This document shows, one piece after another, positions 1 through 8,752 of a stretch of 64,000 bases of DNA. Under the pieces are notes generated by a model that worked only from the letters and a program-made list of their open reading frames with translations, had not been told where the DNA came from and searched no databases. This DNA is from Phytomonas francai. Its lineage: Eukaryota; Euglenozoa; Kinetoplastea; Trypanosomatida; Trypanosomatidae. Position 1 is the first letter of the stretch. Each line of letters begins with the position of its first letter. The position numbers and the translations under genes were made by a program. The DNA lies in contig MJCC01000024.1 in the NCBI GenBank assembly GCA_001766655.1, forward strand, positions 1-64,000. The letters run 5' to 3'.

Positions 1-234
1 AACCCTAACCCTAACCCGAACCCGAACCCGAACCCGAACCCGAACCCGAACACGAACCCGAACACGAACACGAACACGAACCCGAACCCGAACCCGAACC
101 CGAACCCGAACACGAACCCGAACAAGAACACGAACACCAACAAGAACACCAACACGAACCCGAACAAGAACACGAACAAGAACACGAACAAGAACCCGAA
201 CCCGAACCCGAACAAGAACACGAACACGAACACG
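1..234. repeat. Telomeric and degenerate telomere-like hexamer array
   Basis: The array is 39 consecutive hexamers of form AAC[C/A][C/A][T/G/C] with no phase slip. Only the first two are canonical AACCCT (TTAGGG on the other strand). By count, 17 are AACCCG, 12 AACACG, 6 AACAAG and 2 AACACC. AACCCG dominates the outer half; AACACG, AACAAG and AACACC become common inward. The array ends at about 234, where the period is lost (agacac, then ordinary sequence). This places the window start at a chromosome end, with the true TTAGGG array probably truncated by the assembly. Confidence 0.9.
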
Positions 235-1710
235 AGACACAATCCCAATTTTAACGTAGCTTTCCAGTATGGCGAATTTTTTCAGAAGCTCTGGGCTTCG
301 ATTGAACTCCATTTAAGGAAAAAGAAGTGGATGTAGGGAATCTATTAAAAAAGGAAGATTTCCCTTGCTGCAAGCTGCGCACGGGCGGTGTCACGGTGCG
401 CATGCCCTCTGCATGCCTCTCCGCTTGCAAAAAGAGCAGGGAATCCCAACCAACGGGATTGCAGTACGGTACAAGAGACTCGAACACGGTGGGCGCAAGC
501 ATGTGACCTGGTGCGAGACTAGTGTTACTCCGTGGTACACCGACTAGGGCACATTGCAGAGTCTCAAATGCGTGCAAAGCACATGCACACCTTGCCTAAC
601 GGAGAATACCTTTGTATCGCTAAAAAAAGATACCTTGTCTATACACCTATCACCGATAAAAAGAAGGGGAAAGATTTGTATATTAGGAAAACGAAAAAGG
701 GTTGCATAATGCAGTGGTTGGTCCATGTTGGTCCCAGCCAGACAAAATAAAGAATGCATGTTCGATCGTTTAAAGAAGGAAAATATAGGGGTAAAATATA
801 TGCATTAGAGGGAAATTCTAAATGGGTATCGGATCTGTAAAGTCTTAATCGCTTCCTTTGCCCTCCTTTTTTGTTACCTATTTTTAACCAGGAAAAAGTA
901 TGCGAATTCCGCAATATATTTAAAACGGCATTTTTGAATACTTGTTTGTCAAGGACAATATGGATCAGTCATTTGTTTCATCTGAAATGTCCCTATCATC
1001 CAAAATCAGCGTAGTAGAGACTACAAAAGCTATGTTTAAAAAAATCGGGGGGAGCGTACTGCTACACTACGTATGTGAACAGACGCCCTTTATCAGCTAA
1101 TGCCAGGCATCACACCAGCATTCCATGTTATTCGAAAAGAGATGGGGAGCCGAAGAAAGAGTTGCGGTATGTACAAGTATGTACACACATAGCACAACCT
1201 TAGAGGTTACTGCGGCCTCCCAAAGAAGGATTGAATATGTAAAAGAAGCAACATTGAGAATAATCACCCTGAAATTGGCATTATTAGATTTTAAACCCAA
1301 TTTACACCCTATATTTTGTGTGATATCAATCCTTACCTACTAGGCAATTTATACTTTATTCTGGGAGCCTATGATATACTATATACATTAAGCAACTTAC
1401 TGTTTGATTTTAAAGCATGGAAAAAGTCCACCAGAGGAATACACTATGCGTAGAGAATGTTAAGGTGAATGGGAAATTGAAAAAAAAGCATCACCAATAG
1501 TGTGGGATCCTGTACGCATGTACAAAAAAAAAAACAGAAGAGTGGCCTAGAATCTGCCTCGTCGGTATATTACCTTCACGGGCCCCAGTCAAAAAAGGCA
1601 TTTCCTTCTGCACGGATTGCCCAGCATGGTGACCCCCCTCAGAAAGGCGTATGAGAGGCTGGATAGTGTATATAATCGGGATAGTCAACATTATCGGAAA
1701 AACGAGCTCC
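235..1710. other. Telomere-proximal spacer, no supported gene
   Basis: Between the hexamer array and the first glycosyltransferase-like gene lies about 1.5 kb of mixed composition. Roughly 365-580 is more GC-balanced than the rest and holds short open frames on both strands. None starts convincingly or resembles a family I know, so I see no supported gene here. Confidence 0.5.
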
Positions 1711-3252
1711 TCAAAGACTCTTCACCTGTTTGATTGTTCGCTCATATGGAAAGCCGCATCTTGTATAGTAAGAGTCTCGAAGAATGGTGTTGTTAGTTGA
1801 TAGAAACAACGGTGCAGAGGCCAGGTACTGCATGGCCTGGCGTTTCGCCTTTCGGCTGTGCACCATCGGCACGAACCACGGCGCACCAACTATACTATAC
1901 TGCATTCGTGCTACTTTCGTAAAAACTCGACTTTGACCTGCTGCGTGCAAAATCACTGGGAATGTATGACGGGTAACATCGTTTACTGTGTCGATAGGCC
2001 GTAGTTTGAGAGCAAAGAGTGGCGGTGTGAGACTGATGTGCGTCTTCCTGCGAGTCTTTATTCCGCCAACCCACCTAGGCACCGCAAGCTTTGTGAAAAT
2101 TCGCTCACCGTGTGCGGCGTATGCTCGCCGATAAAAATTATTCACAAAGCGATTTATATTTCGAGGATCCGTTATTTTTTCTGAGCGCGGGTATATGGAA
2201 CCATCCACTGGCAGGTACCTCGCCCAACGTTCATCGTGCAGCTCAAACAAGTACATTTGGCCTAGCGAAGCAACAGACGACAACGCATTCGCGCGATCTA
2301 AATCGAGGAATCCCGCACGCACACCGTAGGGGGACCGCATTGTCTGCTGCTCTTTTAATGGCATCGAGAAAACGTCCTTCTCCACCTCCCATGTTAGGGA
2401 ATCTATAAAGAGTGCTGTATAGACGGACTGATCACAGTTCCACCTATTATCGGTCTTGGACGGTGGAGCTTGTGTCTTTGCTAAATTCACGGCCTTCTGC
2501 AGGAACTCCTTGTACGCCCACCTACGGGCAATCACAACGCCCGAGTTTAGGTTGCGTTGTGGTGCTTTGTCAAAAGGAAACGCAAGATTATGCTCGGGGT
2601 GCGCGGCGGCATACTTGCGCACCTTTTCAGCGAGGGCCCTATATGCAGAATTACAATGATTCAGGCCTCCGAATAAGTTACGTGAAAAACAGTTAGCCTC
2701 AGAGTTGACAATAAACGGTGCCATCGCACGGCCCTGCCGCACCGCAAGCGCGTCCAGCTCCTCCGGTCTCGCAGCGGACTGCGCGATGAACTGATCAAGA
2801 AACGGGTTAATGTCCACGCCTGTGAAAACCGTGTCGGAATCTATTACAATCACTACGTCCTCGGGATTCAACCCGGCATTCTTAATGGCCCCCTCCATAA
2901 AGTCGAACTTGGATAGAAATCCACGAAACGGCATATCATAGCCAGCTACCACCACGGGAAGCCCACTCAAGTAGGCTGAGCCCACGGAATAGCAAAGGGC
3001 GTCATCAATTTTATCACTCATGACGAAAATCACCACACGAGGCCCTGTAGTGGAGCGAACGAACATGTCCGGCGTCCCACCACGGGGAAGCACTGAGAGT
3101 GGAAATGGGATTGTTTTCGACCTCTCAGAGAAAGTTTGGCAAAGAAGGATGAAAAGCATGCAAAGGAGCCCAACGAGAAGCGACCGCCGAAGACGACCCG
3201 TAAAAATCTTACTTCGTGACTCTTTTGCGAAGCGTTTTAGGGGTAATGTCAT
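1711..3252 (-). CDS. Subtelomeric type II membrane glycosyltransferase-like protein, copy 1
   Basis: This is a 513-residue protein. A basic N-terminus with GRLRRS precedes one hydrophobic segment (about residues 25-41), the layout of a type II Golgi/ER membrane enzyme. The lumenal part contains VVIVIDSDTVFTG, a hydrophobic strand ending in a DxD motif (D138-S-D140), typical of metal- and nucleotide-sugar-binding GT-A glycosyltransferases; the surroundings recall PLOD/GT25-type domains. Donor and acceptor cannot be read from the sequence. I chose the ATG at 3252 because the paralogue at 5118-6662 aligns from exactly that Met; an in-frame ATG at 3393 would add 47 residues without counterpart. 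The gene is the closest intact one to the telomere, a usual location for fast-evolving surface or glycan-modifying families in trypanosomatids. It could instead be a glycosyltransferase-fold protein without activity. Confidence 0.6.
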   Translation of the reverse strand: MTLPLKRFAKESRSKIFTGRLRRSLLVGLLCMLFILLCQTFSERSKTIPFPLSVLPRGGTPDMFVRSTTGPRVVIFVMSDKIDDALCYSVGSAYLSGLPVVVAGYDMPFRGFLSKFDFMEGAIKNAGLNPEDVVIVIDSDTVFTGVDINPFLDQFIAQSAARPEELDALAVRQGRAMAPFIVNSEANCFSRNLFGGLNHCNSAYRALAEKVRKYAAAHPEHNLAFPFDKAPQRNLNSGVVIARRWAYKEFLQKAVNLAKTQAPPSKTDNRWNCDQSVYTALFIDSLTWEVEKDVFSMPLKEQQTMRSPYGVRAGFLDLDRANALSSVASLGQMYLFELHDERWARYLPVDGSIYPRSEKITDPRNINRFVNNFYRRAYAAHGERIFTKLAVPRWVGGIKTRRKTHISLTPPLFALKLRPIDTVNDVTRHTFPVILHAAGQSRVFTKVARMQYSIVGAPWFVPMVHSRKAKRQAMQYLASAPLFLSTNNTILRDSYYTRCGFPYERTIKQVKSL

Positions 3253-3420
3253 TTTTTTAGCCTTATCCTTTGTGAACATTTCCGAGTGGCAGACGCTTTT
3301 ATACCTCTGGACAAAGCGAACGGAATGTGTGTTGTCTCGATGTCTAAAAGAATTCAAATGAGTAAATAAGAAGAGGATGTAGCTGATAGTCATAGAACAA
3401 GTGCAAAAAGGGAAAATACG

Positions 3421-4050
3421 TTATAGCGCGTCAAGTGCTTCCAATTTATCCTTGGACAGCTCGCTGTCGCATATTCTGTCTGTCAGTGAATTCCTCCCAG
3501 ATGGCGTCACGGTTGCCCCGCGCCCCAGCTTCCTGGAAATAGTACCAAGCGCAAAGCTCTTCAACTGGCACAGCAAGGATGCAAAACACGTATCCTTGAC
3601 GGAGCTGGCTGCCGCGCCCTCAGCGACCTTAAGGATGCTAACAGCTAAAAAGAGTCGAGACTGAAAACAAGCTGCATAAGATCTGCCTCGAAAAAGTGAC
3701 GCTCGATGCCAGGCTTCCCAAATACTGGAAGGAAGGACTCGCCGACCTGGATGAAGCAAACTAGCTGAGCGAAGGTCATGCCAAGAGTAAAGAACAGAAG
3801 ATTCCCAACCCTAGGTAGCAACAGTTTTGAAGGTTTAAAAGGAGTTGTACAAGGGAAGAACAATAGGAACATGTCGTCCTTCCTGGGCTTGTCAAATTTG
3901 TGAATGACGTTATTTCAGGAAATGAGATGTGTACGTCATCGTTCAGGTCGCGAACTACACCATCTCCCACAAAGTACCGCCTTCCAGCAGGGACTTTCCC
4001 TGTTCTTATCCCCTTCCCTCCCGGCAACCCGCTCCATACTGGCCTAGCTC
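3421..4050 (-). pseudogene. Degraded, frameshifted subtelomeric gene remnant
   Basis: Three overlapping minus-strand reading frames read end to end like one protein: about 4027-3880 (includes RRYFVGDGVVRDLNDDVHIS), then about 3890-3645 (includes GKPGIERHFFEADLMQL), then about 3655-3421 (a Ser/Ala/Leu-rich tail ending in a stop at 3421). Hand-over between frames needs frameshifts near 3885 and near 3655. No frame has a proper ATG for the whole. The peptide flow is protein-like rather than random, so I call a decayed coding sequence. A relationship to trypanosomatid retrotransposon-hot-spot (RHS) C-termini crossed my mind, but I cannot confirm it. It sits between the two glycosyltransferase-like paralogues. 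Confidence 0.4.
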
Positions 4051-5117
4051 TACACTACAAAGGCTCAACTAAAATGAACCACACCTAACACATTGTTGAA
4101 CAAAAAAATGTTGAATTCTAAAGCAACAGCATCCAGTACCTTTCAGCTAAATACAGAAAACTCGGATGAAAAAGAAAACGTTTGGAAGTTAAAAATATTT
4201 AAAAAATCGATCATATAGTGGTTAGTTTGTGCTAGCCCCAGACTGTCTGGAATAATAATTACATGTTTCTTCATTAATAGGTAGAAAATGTGGGAAAACC
4301 TACATTGTTGAAAATGCAACCAATTTCTGTGAGGAGTAGCGCATTTCAAAATGATTCTTTTCCTTGATAATACGCCTTCAGTTTTGAAACACCGTGGTAT
4401 CGGATGTGCATTCATTAAATCCTCTGCATTCCCATATCAACTGCTTGTTGTTGTTTTTATAAAATACAAGAATCAATGAGTATTTATGGTCTCTGAACAT
4501 GCTATTTATAACCCCAAAAAAAAAAAAAATGCAAGACTATCTATTTTTTAAGGAACATAGTGCTATGCGGTTGAGCCTAAGCTAAACATCCCTTGCTACA
4601 GATTCAGAGCATTACGATAGCATTTTATGGACGATGAAAGATTGGTCAAACCAGAAAGTCCACTTTCGATATGTTTATGCACATAAAGTAACCTCCTTAG
4701 AGTTACGGTATAAATTCAAAGAATTATTTTGTAAGAAAATCGAGCATAATGTCAACGACCTCGGAAGCTCTACTATGAAGTCCAAAGCCCATTTTTTGTC
4801 AGCCACGTAGCACGATGATAACTCCATATTTTTAGTTATCTGAACTCTCAAGCTTAGGAAACTATCGTACTTTATGCATAAATTGTAGTTCCAATTTTAA
4901 ACATGAACCCCCCCAGCTAGCCCGATAATACGAGGAGGATGACAAAGTGAATGAGAAGGAAAAAGTCAGAAAAAAGCGCCACGTCAAAACCAAGTTGAAA
5001 TTCCATATTCATAGACAAAGAGCGGAAGGGTAACCCAGTCTTTAACCCTGTCATACAACTGGGTGTCACTTCAAACGGGGATGGTCTTTGTGCATGCGGC
5101 AGGAAAAGCAGGCTGAT
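4051..5117. other. Subtelomeric spacer, nothing recognised
   Basis: This is AT-rich DNA with A-tracts (for example 4517-4530) between the pseudogene and the second glycosyltransferase-like gene. I see no supported ORF, RNA gene or repeat. Confidence 0.5.
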
Positions 5118-6662
5118 TTAAAGAACCTCTACTTTCTGAATACTTGTTTCAAACGGGAGTCTACATTTAGCAAAGTAGGAATCTCGAAGGATATAGCTAC
5201 GCGTTAATAGAAACAACGGAAGCGATGACAGATGTTCCATGGCATGAAAATGTACGTGTCGGTTGTGCACCATCGGTGTAAACCATCCCAGACCCACAGA
5301 GACATGCTCCATGAGCTTCAAATTAGAAAAATTCGATTTAAAGTTTTTTGTATGAATAACCACTGGAAAAGTTCGACGTGTCATGTTGTCGACTGTGTCT
5401 ACGGGCCTCAGCTCAAGCGCTAAGAGCGGTGCTGTGGAGGTGATGTAAGTCACCTCATTCTTCACTCTTCTTGCGTTGACAAACATGGACACTGGATTCT
5501 TCGTAAAGATTCCCTCACCGTGTGCGGCGTACGCTCGCCGATAAAGGTCTTCCACAAACCGACTCATACTCTTGAGGTCGGTTGTGCTGTGTGCGTGCGG
5601 GTGTTTAGAACCGTCTACTGGGAGGTACCTCGCCCAACGTTCATCGTGCAGCTCAAATGCGGAGTCGCGTTCCACCGCAAGATGAGACGAAAACACATTG
5701 GCGAAGTCCAACCCGATAAACCCTGCGCGCATGCCGTAGGGGGACCGCACTGTCTGTCGCTCTTTTAATGGCATCGAGAAAACGTCCTTCTCCACCTCCC
5801 ATGCTATAACGTCCAAGTACAGCGCTGCATAGACAGACTGAGCGCAGTTCCATCCCTTTTCGGAATTATATTTTGTAGGTTGTTTTTTTACTAAATTGAC
5901 AGCCTTCTGGAAGAACTCCTTGTACGCCCACCTACGGGAAACCACGACACCCGAGTTTAGGTTGCGTTGTGGTGATAAGTCAAAAGGAAACGCAAGATTG
6001 TGCTCGGGGTGTGCAGCGATATACGTTTGTACCTTTTCATAGACGGCATTAAAGCCGGCATGGCAAGCAGGTCCATCTTCTAATACGCTTGGTGCCCAAC
6101 AGCCACCTTCCGCACCAACTAGGAACGGTGCCATCGCACGGCCCTGCCGCACCGCCAGCACGTCCAGCTCCTCCGGTCTCGCAGCGGACTGCGCGATGAA
6201 CTGATCAAGAAACGGGTTAATGTCCACGCCTGTGAAAACCGTGTCGGAATCTATTACAATCACTACGTCCTCGGGATTCAACCCGGCATTCTTAATGGAC
6301 CTCTCCATAAAGTCGAACTTGGATAGAAATCCACGAAACGGCATATCATAGCCAGCTACCACCACGGGAAGCCCACTCAAGTAGGCTGAGCCCACGGAAT
6401 AGCAAAGGGCGTCATCAATTTTGTCACTCATAACGAAAATCACCACACGAGGCCCTGTAGTGGAGCGAACGAACATGTCCGGCGTCCCACCACGGGGAAG
6501 CACTGAGGGTAAAAAATGGTTTTGGTTTGAATTCTTGCAGTAAAATAGACAAAGCACTAGTAAAAGCATTCCAATGAGTCCAACGATAAGCGACCGCCGG
6601 AGGCGCCCAATAAGAATATTTGATTTGGACTGCTTGTGAGGGCGGTTTAGCATTAAATTCAT
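5118..6662 (-). CDS. Subtelomeric type II membrane glycosyltransferase-like protein, copy 2
   Basis: This 514-residue paralogue of the 1711-3252 gene is collinear with it almost without indels (constant nucleotide offset of 3410 over much of the length). It has the same layout: basic tail with GRLRRS, one transmembrane helix, then the DxD-containing VIDSDTVFTG core. Nucleotides 6126-6508 match 2716-3098 with about six differences, while the N-terminal tail and the C-terminal half are clearly more diverged. Start chosen at ATG 6662, which aligns with the paralogue; the frame upstream is open but begins only at a GTG. Function is inferred as a Golgi glycosyltransferase; donor and acceptor are unknown. 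Divergent C-terminal halves could mean different acceptors. Confidence 0.6.
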   Translation of the reverse strand: MNLMLNRPHKQSKSNILIGRLRRSLIVGLIGMLLLVLCLFYCKNSNQNHFLPSVLPRGGTPDMFVRSTTGPRVVIFVMSDKIDDALCYSVGSAYLSGLPVVVAGYDMPFRGFLSKFDFMERSIKNAGLNPEDVVIVIDSDTVFTGVDINPFLDQFIAQSAARPEELDVLAVRQGRAMAPFLVGAEGGCWAPSVLEDGPACHAGFNAVYEKVQTYIAAHPEHNLAFPFDLSPQRNLNSGVVVSRRWAYKEFFQKAVNLVKKQPTKYNSEKGWNCAQSVYAALYLDVIAWEVEKDVFSMPLKERQTVRSPYGMRAGFIGLDFANVFSSHLAVERDSAFELHDERWARYLPVDGSKHPHAHSTTDLKSMSRFVEDLYRRAYAAHGEGIFTKNPVSMFVNARRVKNEVTYITSTAPLLALELRPVDTVDNMTRRTFPVVIHTKNFKSNFSNLKLMEHVSVGLGWFTPMVHNRHVHFHAMEHLSSLPLFLLTRSYILRDSYFAKCRLPFETSIQKVEVL

Positions 6663-8752
6663 TGGCCTAAATTCTTGTTTTGTAAACCCTACCCAAGAGT
6701 CTAACTCTAACCGCGCCAAATAAAGCGGACACAATGTAAATGATTTCGACACAAAATAAAATGAAGCAAATCAAATGAGAAAAGAAAGGGAAATAGAAGT
6801 AGGAAATCGCTACAGTAAGAGGTGCTCTGAAAAATTGATATCCTTAACACATGGGTATCTTATTTTTTTATGTTCCCCCGGACTTTCCATTTAAAATCTT
6901 TTTTGCGATTAAGTTACCCATACTTAATTTTGCAAAGAGCGCGTTCCAAGAAGATTTGATGGTCGTATGGAGCTCCTTTACTTCCTTTTTTCTGGAATCA
7001 CACAATGCCATTGCGTGGGACGAGATCTGTTTAAGGGAATTAGATCTGCAAGTGTTCATAGGGTGCGTCTATACAATGGAACCTCGCATGATTTTCCTGC
7101 CATTAGGGAGCTTCTGCGGTGTCATCCCCTCCTCCTACGTAGCCCAGAAGAACGTCACTCAGGTACCCAGAGGATCGGACCCGGGATCCTAACTCGACAT
7201 TCCCGCACAAGCGAAGACAAGAAAGCAAAGTGAGGTGGGTAATGCTTGCAATGGCCAAGTTCTATCTATTCCCAAGCTTCACGGAGAGGTGTTCCCGATA
7301 ACATGAACCGTGCACGCAGGTTAAAGACATTGAGTTTGGGCAATTTATATGGATTCAATATTTCTCAAATGAGAAAAAGACATAAACCTTTTTTCCCCGC
7401 TTGAAGCACGTGCTACCTCACGGCATACCCTTATTCCAAGCGACTTTGTTCACTTTATTCTTCTGGAGTAATACCTAGTCTTTATTTTGTAATTCCAAGA
7501 ATTTCTCAGCACTCTCAACACACTGGGATGTACCCCTATAGAGTGATCTTTAGTGAGCCGGTCTTACTGAAATGAAACCGTCAGAGACACGGATTCAACT
7601 GTCGGAATGTCACACCTATCCCGCTCTCTCAAGTAGACACAACCAATAAGTTGCCTGGCAGAAAAGACAAGCAAACCAATCGCATAGGCTATTGGTGAAT
7701 GCAGGCAATAATTTTCCTGAGACGAAATCGCGATATAGACACAACGCAAGGAAGCATTGACATACGCCAAATGGACACCACTAGGCCGTCCTGTATACAA
7801 GTGAGTACTGCGCTGATTGGGCTGAATCAGCATCCCAGTATTTCAGGATCGTTTACCATATACAAGAGCGTTTTGAAGCCCTCATAGGCATCCATTTCGT
7901 AGTCACAAGTGCGGATGAGCTCCCTCACTTATTCCCACTACCCCTTTGGCATCCTCACACCACCATTAGCGCGTGTAATGATAGCTGTACAAAATCAAAA
8001 AAAGGTCATTTTTTTTTTTGGCAATAGCTTATGGTATTCACCTACCCCCGCTGTCGCAAAGAGCTTCGTGGATCTCCATCAAGGGTTACTGCAACAAAGA
8101 AGTAAAAAGGGAAAAAAGCCACCTCGTGATTAGATCCATGCCGACGGCCTCGGGAAAAATCGTAATACGAAAAGACAAAAGTAGGTGAAAAAAAAGGACC
8201 GCAGCAAGACGCACTGGATAAAACAATCCCGCATCGTGTTACGGCCAAAAAGTGTGAAAAAAAGAAAAGAAAGAGTAAGTAAGAATTATAGGCAAATACT
8301 TATTTTCTTTCAGATTTAAATAGTACGGTACATAGAACTGGATAGATTACTACAAAAAAAATAAAAAAGGCAAAATGTTTAAATCAAGCTATTTCCCACA
8401 GTAAACCAATACTTTGTAAACACATCAAGAACCTTTCTTCTATTCGTGGATCATTCCGTAATATTTTTATTTTCTATCACAGCAAAGTATATAAAATGAA
8501 AAATCGAGGCCATCTCCGGCACAAAAAACAATGAAACTTCATAGTAGCACTCAGCTATGCGACATTTGTAAGACAATTGTAATAATTACAACAAAATTCA
8601 AGCTGCGCCTACAATGATACTTTAAAAAAAGAAAGTGTGTCCTAAACATAAATAGAGAATTCAGGTAAATTTGCGGCTGCACGCACAAGTATCGAGAGAG
8701 GGGTGCAGAGAAAGGCGGAAAGGTCAGTCCACATCGATCCCGTACCACCACA
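6663..8752. other. Subtelomere-to-core transition, no supported gene
   Basis: About 2.1 kb separates copy 2 from the first conserved-core gene. The stretch 6960-7250 is more GC-balanced and looks like former coding or repeat sequence, with short open frames on the plus strand (6851-7192, 6967-7233), but I recognise no domain. The rest is AT-rich with poly-A and poly-T runs (for example 8010-8020). No RNA gene seen. Confidence 0.45.

Noticed and set aside
251..577. Minus-strand open frame of about 108 codons next to the telomere array
   Set aside because: It opens at TTG, has no recognisable domain and is in a region with open frames on both strands. It could be a decayed fragment but I have no support.
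6851..7233. Two plus-strand frames (113 and 88 codons) in the subtelomere
   Set aside because: They would be the only plus-strand genes, overlap each other, and resemble nothing I know. Considered as retroelement remnants but no reverse transcriptase or known short-element signature was seen.
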